A DNA stretch of 64,000 bases, from NCBI RefSeq assembly GCF_051020765.1, contig NC_134943.1:3348001-3412000 (forward strand), written 5' to 3'. The notes under the pieces were generated by a model. That model did not search any database. It was not told the origin of the DNA and saw only the letters and a program-made list of their open reading frames with translations. The stretch comes from Lasioglossum baleicum. Its lineage: Eukaryota > Arthropoda > Insecta > Hymenoptera > Halictidae. The translations under genes were made by a program, and so were the position numbers. Below, piece by piece: positions 23,701-34,962 of this stretch (position 1 is the first letter of the stretch; each line of letters starts with the position of its first letter).

Positions 23701-25345
23701 TTTTATTCTGCATTTTGATTCACACAATACAACGAATAGAATGGCACCTACTCTATTTTATTGAAAGAGTTAAAATAATAGCAACCAGAATCGGAAATGC
23801 ATTGCTCGAGAAACGTTTAACCTCCGAGCAACTAGATATTTTATATAGCAGCTAACATATCGAAATTAAGGGGATACAACACCCCAGCTGTTAATGCGAC
23901 GTTCGCGTGTCGAAAAGCTGTTACCGCAGACGCCTCGAGTAATGTCCAATATTCCCCACAGCCGAGAAAGAATACGACGATTTTGCTTTTCTCGGCATTG
24001 TTCGCGAAAATGGGATTACAACGATAAGTTATTGCGAACAGATAATTAAAGTCTTTTGTCGTGGCAAAGCGAAAACATACGCCTACGCTGTGTTATTTTA
24101 TATCGGGTGCGGAAAGTTTCCTATCGTTTCCAAAAATGCGAAGACACGGGCTACATTTACCAACAAAAACGATACAGGAGGTTACAGAATATCGTGTTTA
24201 AGTTTATAAAATCTCATTTTTTAAATTGCATGCGTTGTAATTTCAAAATTTTTATTAGAAAGACATAATATGGTCGTTATTTGTTATTTTCATGAAGATA
24301 GTATCAAGTGTATCAATGACAATGAACTAAATTGTTGGAATAGTACATTCGGAAAATGTTTAGAAGATATTTTAGAGCTTTTAGAAGGATAATAGGTAGA
24401 ACAAAATATTTCTGTAGGATTTGTGTAATCATTCTACCGATTTAAAATATTGCCTGCTCTTCCACCAAAGAGCTCTCTTACTTACATGATCTAATGAACA
24501 ATATACATACCTTGCAAACCAAATAATTGACCAGGTTTCGTTTGGGCGAACCAACTGTTGTACAAAAGGGACGCGGACGCGAAAGATGTTGCTGAATATC
24601 CAGATGGGTCTGAAAATGTAACTTCTGAGTATGATAAACCCGTTGGCGCGTATAGTCCCATATCTGTAACATAATCAATTCTATTAAAAACAAGAAAAAC
24701 GCTATAGTACATGACTTTATTAGATAAATATTAGCTGAAGTCTTCGACACGAACAGATTATACTTTTCTAATAAAATATTTCTAATTTCTAACTTCACTT
24801 TTCTAATTCTATAAATGTAAAGAAAAATTATTATAAAATGATAACAGACACTGAATAGAACTTCTTACAATTAGTATTTCATCTAACGTCTCAAAAGAAC
24901 TTGAATCGCAAGGTTTGATTTTGCGTTGAAAGAATATTATACCCGAATGAGTGGCGGGTATCGCTGTCGGTTTAATAAACTGCCTTTCTCCGAGTTTCTC
25001 GTCCCTGTCATCCTGCTCCTCGTCCTTATCCTCGGAATGATTGAAACTGGACGACACTTCTGCATCCCTTTCTTCGTGTCTGCCAAGAATACTGTCAATC
25101 GTGAACGCACTGGACACGGCAATCGGAGAAGTATTTTTCCGTTCGACTTGATTCCTGCGCGTCTCTTTGTAGCTTTCATTACTGCAGTCGGATACGTATT
25201 CCATCGTATCTTGACGATTGCTGAAAGCCTTTCGAACCCTTTCTTGGTCTTCCCTGATTTCCTTTTTGTCAGTGTTTTGCACAGCTACTCGTCGGAGATC
25301 GTAGATCTCATCGTTCACTTTATTATGACTTCGATAAGGTTCCAT
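20716..25345 (-). CDS. homeobox transcription factor, BARI/ceh-19-like, 321 aa
   Basis: Four exons: 24943-25345, 24511-24663, 21420-21523 and 20716-21021. All introns are GT-AG and the phases close to 322 codons. Residues about 200-259 form a full homeodomain (RKPRQAYSAKQLERLEAEFK then IDKYLSVSKRMELSKTLNLT, with the WFQNRR recognition helix and Trp48, Phe49 and Asn51 present). An intron falls inside the domain after residue 21. Exon 1 carries FTIDSILG (residues 81-88), an engrailed-homology-1 motif that recruits the Groucho corepressor, followed by an acidic stretch. The C terminus is Pro/Tyr-rich. It should act as a nuclear, DNA-binding repressor. The domain resembles the invertebrate BARI/CEH-19 group within the Bar/NK-like homeoboxes; that subfamily call comes from memory of the domain and is less certain than 'homeobox'. 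Confidence 0.9.
22124..22160 (+). mobile_element. fragment of TAGACTGCGG-family MITE (one end), intronic
   Basis: GCAAATCTGTATGCAAAATA followed by AAAATGTTGCA matches the internal part of the family's left end. It lies in the long intron of the homeobox gene. No partner was found. Confidence 0.35.
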
Positions 25346-26282
25346 TGCTGACAATGTTATTGCACATCCTTGGCGAAACTTTTAAACAGCGAACGTCACT
25401 TCCGTTATCAGGCTATGCACTTTCCTGGATCGAATTCACAATTGTTGTCCAATAGTAGCGTCGCACTCTTCTCTTTCTCTTGATTTATCCATCTTTCATC
25501 ACTATCTTCGGGAACCGAGGATAATAGCGTATTCGAACATCAAAGAAATTTTATATTCGTACGACCACTGTGACAGGACACGTTCTTTCAGTTTACCTCG
25601 CACCAATCTCTGGTGGCATTTCGACTAATCTCCCTCTCAACCTTCCGAAAGCAAGTACCTCGAAATGTATGACAGGTGGCACGTGTCCGTGGTCCAGAAG
25701 GACCTCCCAGCTTCCCCACCATCAGTTCGTGAGGGAAGGTCATCCTATGAAGCTGGAAGAGCATCTCGCTGCAAGGACCCCCACTCATATCTGTTTCTTG
25801 ATCGGAGTAGGGGTCAAAAGCTTATTCACACTGCTTTAACGTTACTTTACTATCATACGCACAATAAATCGATAACATGCTCGCAACCCCGTTTAAAATT
25901 CTCAGGTGCTGGTCGTTTTGCTCTCAAATGCGATACAGACACCTTTAACGAATGTTAAAATCTTTGAATAAAACAATTCTCATGTATTATCTAAAAATAT
26001 AATACGAGAGAGGTACATAATCAAGGAACAACTTGGATACAAATGATTAACAATTCTGTTTCCTACACAATCCTTTCCTATCTTTAAAATTTTCTTTATA
26101 TTAGGATGGCTGAAAGACTTCTTATTTTTCTCTCGAGTGTAACCATTGTTTTATGCATTTATGGCAGTAATGAGTAAATTAATGTATTGATTTAAGATCA
26201 AATGTATTGTAAAATATTTAATGAATTTGAAAATACTGTTGCGTTATTTCTAACTCATTGAAATCATTCACAACAGTAATAA
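25346..26282. promoter_or_regulatory. upstream region of the homeobox gene
   Basis: This lies immediately 5' of the homeobox start codon. It includes a moderately GC-rich block (25560-25830) with overlapping frames on both strands, consistent with a 5' UTR or promoter rather than a second gene. No specific site could be supported. Confidence 0.35.
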
Positions 26283-26290
26283 ATGTCTAT

Positions 26291-26395
26291 CAGAGTTGGG
26301 CAAAATTTGTATTTGTATTTGTATTAAATACAATAAATAAATATTTGTATTAGATACAAATATTTAAATGCAAATACAAATTTTGCCCAACTCTG
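26291..26395. mobile_element. hAT-type palindromic MITE, 105 bp, with 8-bp target duplication
   Basis: Long terminal inverted repeats CAGAGTTGGGCAAAATTTGT and complement meet almost in the middle. The flanks are identical 8-mers ATGTCTAT (26283-26290 and 26396-26403). An 8-bp duplication and a CAGAGTTGGGC terminus are typical of hAT elements. The intact duplication means this insertion is recent or well preserved. Confidence 0.85.
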
Positions 26396-27212
26396 ATGTC
26401 TATGTAACTCCTGTATTTTGAAATAAGTTCAAGGTATAAAAATGACGATATTGCAGTATAAGATGATAACAAAAGCTGTTGAAGCAGATGGACAAACCAA
26501 AGTTTACACAAATTTTAATGCAACAGTATGAACAATATATGTATTTCGATCATTCTGGTGATAGAAACGCTAAAATTTGTACATAAATATGTTTTATCGG
26601 CATCACGTGTATCCGAAGTTCATTGCAGATGGGTGATGTTATTCTCGATGGCGGTATTGTAATGTGGTTCGACTTCATCGAATTATGGGTGTCGTTTCTA
26701 CGTGCATTATGGATATTTCCGAGAGAGTGTGGTAGCCTTAGTATCATGATGTGCGCAGTAGCGAACTTCATCCACCGAAAAAGAGTTCATCAGGGATCAG
26801 TAAGGAGAGCTCTGATTGGTGCCTAAAGGCGCATGCTCTTCGAAAACGTCCGCCTTCTTCGACCCCTCTATTTCAGGGCTTTATGTCAGCAAACTAATGG
26901 TTCCTTCTCTATCCCATATACACTCTCGCAATGGATAAACGCTTCTGCCATACGAAGAACGCTGTGAAAAAGTACCGCAAAATACTTCTTCACGCGTTTA
27001 CTAAACTCCGTTCAGTGGTTCTCATAATCGCGGCAGAAGATTGTCGAAAATCTCGGAATACGTGTCCAGATTTTACCAAGATTTACCATGAATATGTAAA
27101 GATACGCAGACTAACACAAAACAGACAATCATCAGACAATTCTCCAAAAAAATTGCATTACATTGAAGTACATTTTTCTTGCAGTTATTGGATGTTATGC
27201 ATTTCTGATAAA

Positions 27213-27410
27213 TAGACTGCGGATTTTCATGCAAGATAAAAATACTCAGCATTCATTGTAAGACATTGGAACTGCACAGACATTTATTTCTTTTTCCAAT
27301 CATTGAGAGATGGAAATAAAACATTACGATTTTTAAATTCCTTAAATGTCTTCACAGATTTGTATTTCATCTAGTCTTTTTTGTCATAAATACATAAAAT
27401 CCGCAGTCTA
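27213..27410. mobile_element. hAT-like MITE copy (TAGACTGCGG family), 198 bp
   Basis: The ends are TAGACTGCGGATTTTCATGC and ATACATAAAATCCGCAGTCTA. The flanking 8-mers CTGATAAA and ATGATGAA match at 6 of 8 positions, suggesting an aged 8-bp target duplication. Its length equals the copy at 40216-40413. Confidence 0.75.
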
Positions 27411-29899
27411 ATGATGAAACATAAAATTGGGAAGGCAGTAGACGAATTTAAGAGTATTACAATATGGCTGTCGTCTTATTAAAATTTTTAAAAAGTTTTT
27501 TACAATCGACTTGGAAAATTTTTATTTTGCAGTCTAGAAATTAAAAATTGTCTGCATTAATTACAAGAAAAGGGAGTTATAAAAAAATTGATTTCCTCTC
27601 TTAATAATTTTAATAAATTGTAAATAATATACCAGTAATTTCATGTCTCTTCTAGTTTGTATTCCACCTATTCATTTTTCCCATAAATGCCTCAAATAAG
27701 CAGTATAACGTAAGGAAATTATTTGTATTACTACATGAAGTTAAACATGAAATTGTTATTATTTTTTATGTTATATTGTATGCTTAATATAAATGATGAC
27801 GTTACAGCTTCCGTATGTATACACTGGGAAACAGTTGTGAGATAACCGTGCAAAAACGTGGGATTTTCACAAAGCTTCATCTCAGCGATACATTTTATCA
27901 GACCATATCGAGCTATTTCTGTTTACGAGCTTCAAATGTCGAGCATTTCCGTCGGTAGTGGTACCATTAGTTTTCAGACAGCCTGAGCCAATCTCAATGT
28001 TCGTCCTTATACACCAAAATCCATTCAGCTTCGTGCTAAAAGGATCATCGGCAATTATGAGAGTTTCCTATCATGGAAACCATCTTCCTGGACTCATTAA
28101 TTATTTTTCCAATTATTTTCCACTTGTCCTATTGCAACTAGTAGAACTTACTGTTTTCAGATACTTTATAAGACATCATTCAGAAACACTTTTAATGTCA
28201 ATACGAATAAAAACAGACAACTTTTATTACACATCCGAAGGATCGATGGAGGAATAACTACATTCATATGAATGATACGGCACTTTAAGTATGTCGCTTA
28301 AAAAGCGTCTTAAGAAACTTAACCATGCAAGTGTCGAAAACAAATATTGAGTCTCGAGTACGTGTAACGAAATGCCGTGCATCACCTTTTCGTTAGGTGT
28401 GAAAGGAGGAAGTAACGACATGGTCGTCGCGCACGGAATCTCACGGATAAGTATCCACGCTTCTTCCAGGAAACCATTGCGAGCCCTTAAAACATCTTTC
28501 AACATATTCGGAAAGAAAGACAGTCGCTTATCCTGGAAGATGGCCACGAGTAGTAATTCACAAATATATAAAACATCAAGTTCAAAAAGTAAAATAATTT
28601 ACGAGTATGTGTGAAACATGAAAATATTCAAGCAGAAATGTTTGTAACAAATTAATATTGCGCGAGAGCAGTTTAAGCCAAAACTCACTGGTCGCACCTT
28701 TTATTGCAGCAGCGGCTGGTAAAATTCCCGAATGAGCGATTCTCTTCATGATGTGGATTTTACTCCTGCGTTTGATGCACGCTGCGCCTCATAATTGAAA
28801 TGATCAATCAAACACCTGTGTAAAGAAGGGCCTACTAGCGTGTGCACAAATTGCTGTAGAACGCTTTCATAGAAGGGAAATTTATCGATGCTCCAGCCTT
28901 GCTGAAAACAACATCTGCGGGACGCTTTTATCTCGCTAAAACTTGCTTCATTGCTATTAATCGTTGATAAAAATGCATGTACAATTCAAATTCACACGGT
29001 GAATCGTATTCCTTAATATGTCGTGCTTTTCTAAAGAACCATCGACGTTTGATGTAATCGCAATTGTATTTGAATTACGTTTTGAATTTTACATGAATTT
29101 TATCTTGCAATAAAACTGCTTTATATTTACAAAGATTGAAGATAATTGTCTCGTTACTATATCTACTTGTGCATTGAAAAATGGTTATTAATTAATATGC
29201 GATTGGAAAGATCTATTTAGAGGGAAAATGGAAGATTAAAGAGATCGCGAGTATTCTGAAAACTGAGCGATTAATTTTCAGTAAGCTCCATGTATAACTG
29301 GCCGCTATTGGTATGGGCGCAGATATAGCCACTCTCGTGAGATATTAGACAGGTGAGCGAGTTCCCAGGGGAACAAAGCCCCCATTACCTCATCTCGCCA
29401 AACCCAGCCCCATCCATCCCGACAAACCCTCCGTCCCTAAAACATTCATAAGAGCAGTGTAAGTGGTTTTTAATAAAGGTATTTAATCATAGGTGTCGGA
29501 TTACGTGTAAATCGCTTGGTAGTGTCATCAACTGGTGCGGGATTAGTCACGCCTCCAAACATGTACGCTGGGTTTGTTTGTATGTGGGCGATTTGTTTCA
29601 ATAGTTCAACAAATATCTTGTACGGCGGCGAACACTGAAAGAAACTTTTAAACGACGAGACAGCTGAAAATATAAAAAATTATTATTCGTACAAATAAGT
29701 TTCATACATGTCCCTTCTATTATATTTTTTCTTTCTACATTAACCGAATTTTTGTTATTTTATTTTATTTTAGATTAAATCTTCTTTTAAATCTTCTTTT
29801 TAATCTAAATTTATCATGCGTTTTCTCCCATATATAATATTGTTTAGCTTTATTGTTTATTAAAGTATAGATTCACAGAACAGGTATGGATTCAGATTT

Positions 29900-30131
29900 T
29901 GTTAAACTTGTTTAACGAATTTGTTATTCATTTTCAAAATAATCCTCATCGTTTCCTCTACGGTTACCGATGAACCCAGTCAAATGTTTAGATATAAAAC
30001 AAATTTACAAATGATTATCAATCTTATTTAACGAATTTGTTATTCATTTACAAAATAATTCTCATCGTTTCCTGTACAGTTACTGATGAACCCAGTTAAA
30101 TTTTTGAATGTGAAACAAATTTAAAAATAAT
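29900..30131. repeat. tandem duplication, period about 116 bp
   Basis: TTTAACGAATTTGTTATTCA recurs at +116, and both copies continue through TCATCGTTTCCT and GATGAACCCAGT. It lies just upstream of the gene starting at 30356, so it could hold duplicated regulatory sequence. Confidence 0.7.
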
Positions 30132-30355
30132 TGTCACAGCCACGAACTAATATGTACACCTAATATAACAGCTTGTAAATGTTTCGGAGCACTAATATTG
30201 CACAGGTGAAGCTTTCGCAGCGCCGTTTAAGTGCATGTACAGTTAAAGCAATTATTTCTAGCAGTTGTTACAAGACCGTGTCTCCGTTTTGTCATCTCAG
30301 TCTCCGCGCCACCGTTCGTTATGACAAAACTTCGTTCCCGTGAAGTAACACGTCG

Positions 30356-32685
30356 ATGTCATCAGAAATGACTTTTCTAGAACAAGTCCAATACATCGTG
30401 TTCCTCGGTTCGATTTTATCCATGGTCTGTGCAATACTCGGTCAACAGTGCTTCGACGACGGCAATGAATTTTGCATCGACGAAAACGATATTTTATCAG
30501 TGGATCTTCTGCCTGGATCGTTCTTGTTCCCGGATCAGCAAACCGCGAGAAACACGTCAACCGTTCCCGAGAACAAAGTGGTGGACGGATCTATCAACGA
30601 GGCGTTAAACAACATGGAATTTCACAGGTAATCGATCGTTTTCGTTCGGATCAGAACACTGTTACTCGTGGCTTCTCTGACTAGGAAAAAAATGAACGAA
30701 TACTTGTGTCACGGTTACATGGCTATGGAAATCGTGAAACTGATGAGCACACCCAGAGTTAAAAGGCGACTCGGCACCGCGGAAAATAATGAATTGCGTG
30801 ACTTGGTGGATGACGATAATGTTACTATTCACGACAAACTGTTGGCCGACGAGGGAAGCTTGAAATATAAAAATTGGCTGCAACGGTAAATATTCGAGTT
30901 CTCCTGGGAGAATGGGCGACGTAATACCAATTACTTTATGCGTATCAAGAGGATGACTGGACGATAAAATGCACCGTTGCGTTTACATTGTTGAAAATGC
31001 AGAGTGGGAATATTCCATTCGACGCGTGAAATCAGTCGCCAATTTTTAAATATTTACTTTGTAAGAAATTTCAAAGAGAAGACATTATCTATTCTTTCTT
31101 GTTTCTCTGTTAGAAGTTAAAATATATCATCTTTTAGTGGTATTTATTGTCTTCTGTTACCATTTTTATCAAATATGGGGACTGTGAATACACAAATAAT
31201 TCGTACAGTGATGTTTATATTTGCAATGCAATTTTTATATTTAGACATTTATTCGAAGTTGAAAGATACCATCTTTTAAGGGTGTTTATTTTGTCTTCTG
31301 TTACCATTTTTATCAAGCTCTAAGTATGTGAATAATTTGTTCAATGCTGTTTACAAATTTTATAGTTTTGCTTTCGATAATGCAATAAGATGTTCATCGG
31401 ATTTGTTTATTCAGTAGGACGACATTGGACGACGTGTATCGACACTACATTCCTCGCAAGAAAATGGGTAAAATCCACGGATCCAGGGATGATAATATTG
31501 AAGACTTCGATGGTGAAGTCACAGGTTACGCGATGCAAGCGCCATTGCCATCTGGCAAAGTAGGTTTCTACGAGGGACCCGATGGAGACGATGGTAAAAA
31601 CAGTATCCCGGCATTTATAAATAAAAAAATAATTTATAATTTCTCGGAGAATAATCATTTATTCGTCTAATAGATCACATGATTTCATCCTCCTCTGGAC
31701 ATAATTTGTATTCTTACGGTCATTCTTACGGCCACGGAGGTGGTGACCCGTACAACCACCACAGCGAAGTTTATCCAGCCGTACATGAAGAACACTTTTA
31801 CCCACCGACGCACTACCATGAACACGAAGAAGAGTACCATAAACCGTATTATTATAAATCGAAAGGGAGCGATCTTTCGATAAGAGATTTCTTTGAAATT
31901 GCACTTACTGCTCTGGCGTTCTTGGCGTTTGGATTGTTCATTATACAATTGTTGATGAACATGACGGTGCTTAGAATTTCGATTTACTCAATTTACATAG
32001 AGATAGAGTATTAGTTTAGTTTATCATATTTTTTTTTAGAATACTATGAACATGACTATGCCCACAGTAGTGACCACTAACAGACGTTCAAAGAGAAATA
32101 TTGGCGGCTTGCCTTTCTTTTATAACAGTAACGAAGACTTGAATGAGTTGTCTTACAATGTTCTAAGATCTATCGAGGGCGCTCTTGTTGCTGATTTGGA
32201 TTCTGGTAATTGTCTTCGTCGAATTCTATGCGAGGGCAATAGACGGTCTACGCAAATGGACGATGCGCGGAAAATTTGGGTTCCCGTCTGGAGGTAAATT
32301 AATGCAGAACGATGAGCATATAGTGATATTATTAGTTGTACACATTAACTCGTAGCCCTCTCAATTAGTCTCGAGTGTAACTTTATTTTCGACAGTAGAA
32401 TATATTTCAACTGTTTCTAAATAATCTTCGACGAAGAAAAGGTATAAATTGATTTGTACACCTAATAAATGCCTTCAACGGGTAAGTTTCTTACAAATAC
32501 GAATCTTTAGTTTAGGAATGAGTTGGGTATCCGGCAGAGTAATAAAAGGATCTCCGTGGACGACAATGCTGGATTCTTTAAAAGCCTCTATCCTGGGTCT
32601 TGGCAGAGCTGACTGTACTTCCTTATATCCTGACTGCAATCTCAAAAAGGAAAGAGGTAGAAGACTCCGAAGGCGTCGGAAATAA
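30356..32685 (+). CDS. uncharacterised membrane protein with His-rich segment, 456 aa
   Basis: Six exons: 30356-30627, 30685-30885, 31418-31593, 31674-31966, 32040-32293 and 32511-32685, all GT-AG and in phase. The N terminus has a hydrophobic signal-like segment (YIVFLGSILSMVCAILG, residues about 13-29) followed by CFDDGNEFC. Exon 4 encodes a His/Tyr/Gly-rich stretch (SYGHSYGHGGG, HYHEHEEEYHKP), then one transmembrane helix (FFEIALTALAFLAFGLFIIQ). Exon 5 starts with a dibasic RRSKR, a possible processing site, and contains SGNCLRRILCEGNRR. The C terminus has DCTSLYPDCN and a RRRRK tail. The NCLRRILCEG pattern is reminiscent of insect secreted/membrane families such as DM4/12, but I cannot assign it. 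The extracellular His cluster could bind metal; that is inference. Confidence 0.75.
31110..31390. repeat. intronic tandem duplication, period about 144 bp
   Basis: TTGTCTTCTGTTACCATTTTTATCAA occurs at about 31147 and 31291, preceded by ATCATCTTTTA-type sequence in both copies. It lies in the third coding gene intron (between 30885 and 31418). Confidence 0.6.
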
Positions 32686-33051
32686 TTTGCCCAAGGTTTA
32701 TCACCACTTTTGCATAATTTCTGTCATTTTACAATACACTTCTTGCTTTTAGTACATTGCTTTCTAAAGATGACGAATTTTTTTGTACATGCTTGGATAA
32801 AGAAATTTATTTCATAATTTCACGTGAAAGCATTCTAATAATTTCAATAATTGTCAAACGAAATATCCGAGACTGGTCATTTGATGTACGTTTAGTGTCA
32901 ATTTAAAAATATATAGTAGTGTTAACATAGTGTCATTTAATAATATATGATATGAATAGATTTAATAATAGATTGAAATGAAGAAACAATTTGCCCATGG
33001 CAATATATATAATATTTTATTACGGAACAACGTTTGGTTCATAACGTGCTA

Positions 33052-34782
33052 TCAGTTGTACTTTGGTTGGGTTGGTCTGCTCTTTGGGAAAAATTCCATG
33101 GAAGCGGTAAAAGTGAGGCATACGTCGAACCCGATGGACAAACGTGAAAAACAGTTCTCTCGTCTCTTTCTTGCACTTCCCGTACGTTTGATAATATGGG
33201 CATACCTTTATCATTCGTTAGAGTTCGAAATGTTGCAATCTTTATAAACAGAAATGTTTTTTTGTTGTTGTTGAAAATTGATATACAATAATGTCCACGC
33301 ATACAAGTTCATTTTTGTTGGAATTAGTTTAACAGAGCAGTGGCTAACATAGAGACATATCGTTTTTTTTCTTGATTACTTAAAAACTCTTTTTATGAAC
33401 GAGTAGTATGAACTTACTTGCTCGACAGAAACCCCGATTGGTTCTCTACTTATTATCCAAAGAATCCTGTATGGATTGTTTCGTATTACTATAGACCCCC
33501 AGTACAAAAAATAATCGTCACTGAATGGCTTCACTAAAGTAGTCAATTTCTCTGGCAACATGCGGACGGAGGAATCTGCTGTTCGAATTTCAGATGCATG
33601 TCTTAGAATGTCGCGTATAAACTCGTTTGGTTCATTCTGCAACTAAATGCATTCCAGTTGTATAGTTTGAATCTTTATTTGTTATCTTATCGATATCCTA
33701 ATTTACCTTAAAGAAATATACTACAATAATGACTCCGTCAAGTTTCCTCAGTGCTACATCAAAATTCTCGTACTCATCCTTGAAGAACACTACATGAAGC
33801 TCCATTGGCATTCTTTAATTAAAAAATTTGTTTGATTATTCTATTGTTGTTTAAGCATTCCATAAACGCTATTGTATAATTCTCCATGTACCCTAAATGG
33901 TTGTATAATTTTATTTAAAAAGTGTGATCAAATATTTAAAAAATTGGATTCATTGTGATCATTTTTTAATGTACCAATCCGATTTTCATTAAATCAGAAT
34001 CAAGTTGAAGTTTTCATAGTATAATATATTATTGTTATTTTATTCTACACTATTTGTTTGGCTAGAATTAATATTTTTCGAACTGTACCACCCGTAGAAC
34101 ACAATTTAAAGAAAGTGTTATTATAAAAATGGCGTATAAACAACATTAAGACTAATAAAGTGTTAAAACACATTTCAAACCTTGCACCATCTATTCTGTG
34201 TTCGCTACCATTCATCGCGTTCTCTCCCCAATGGAAATGAATTTGTGAAAGAAGATAATTGTCCAGAAGTGGGCCACCGGAGATATAAGCTCGTCCTATT
34301 TGCCAGGTTGCGCTAAGAAATACTATTACAAAATAATTGTCTGTAACATCTAATTTGATATAGTAAAACACAAAGAACTACCTGTGAAACCTGTGTTGGT
34401 AACTTTCAGTTTCCTAGGTGTTACGTCGATATTAACCCACTTTAAGGGATTCAGTTCGATAACCTTCATGAAAGTAATATTCAAATTAATCGGAGATTCG
34501 AAGTGGCCATCAACAGAGCCTAGTTGTTGAATCAATTTAGCAGTCTCTATATTTGGATCAAGTGTCTCTAAAGAAAATTATGTTAAAATTAATCAATCAT
34601 CAAAACGCACCACGAAGAGTTACAATCTATTCTTAAATTATGTCTTCTTATTTATTAATATCATAATAATATATATTTATTCAGCTTCACAGCCAAGAAT
34701 TGGATTTGATTTACTATATCCTAATTACATTTATAAACTTTCTTACCCATATTTAAAATTTTTACGTACCTGTCGTTTCCAT
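33052..34782 (-). CDS. alpha-carbonic anhydrase-related protein A, 261 aa
   Basis: Exons: 34770-34782, 34382-34567, 34181-34322, 33707-33812, 33418-33642 and 33052-33165 (262 codons with stop). The first and last exons are short and less certain. Family marks are ESPINL, ISGGPL, IHFHWGEN, GSEHRIDG and MELHVV. All three zinc ligands (His94, His96 and His119 in human CA II numbering) are present, as is Glu106. The segment that should read GSLTTPP reads GSIVIRN, so Thr199 and Thr200 are gone and normal catalysis is doubtful. There is no signal peptide, so it is probably cytosolic. Its start codon lies 180 bp from that of the divergent MYCBPAP-like gene, so the two probably share a promoter. It is best described as a carbonic-anhydrase-related protein that still binds zinc. 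Confidence 0.8.
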
Positions 34783-34962
34783 TTTGAAGTTAATTTAACA
34801 TTGTATCGTACGAGAGTTCGATTCTTTTGCAACCAACTGCAACTTCAGTATACATTTCCATTGCTCCATGCACGATTTAGTTGCTAACATTCGGTGTAGT
34901 ATATGCACAGTAAAGTAACAACTGTGCACATAATTGCTTCCTAAGGAGCAATCTCAACTCGC
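34783..34962. promoter_or_regulatory. 180-bp bidirectional promoter
   Basis: This is the whole space between the start codons of two divergent genes (carbonic anhydrase-related A on minus, MYCBPAP-like on plus). It must hold both 5' UTRs and both core promoters. No TATA box or other specific element was identified. Confidence 0.55.

Larger units (their letters stand above)
26404..30355. other. intergenic stretch with transposon remnants
   Basis: I see no supported gene. It contains one complete TAGACTGCGG-family MITE (27213-27410), a further end at about 27524-27545 and a 116-bp tandem duplication at 29.9-30.1 kb. Overlapping frames near 28.2-28.6 kb exist on both strands but match nothing I know. 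Confidence 0.5.

Noticed and set aside
24926..25351. 141-aa plus-strand ORF opposite the homeobox gene
   Set aside because: It is the antisense shadow of homeobox exon 1, which has an EH1 motif, correct splice phases and a homeodomain downstream.
34181..34371. Reading protein A straight through the short intron between its second and third exons
   Set aside because: The frame after the GTAGTT donor hits a stop, and only the AATAG acceptor at 34323 gives a sensible 59-nt intron and restores the family pattern. An ACAG acceptor 18 nt earlier would leave an implausibly short 41-nt intron.
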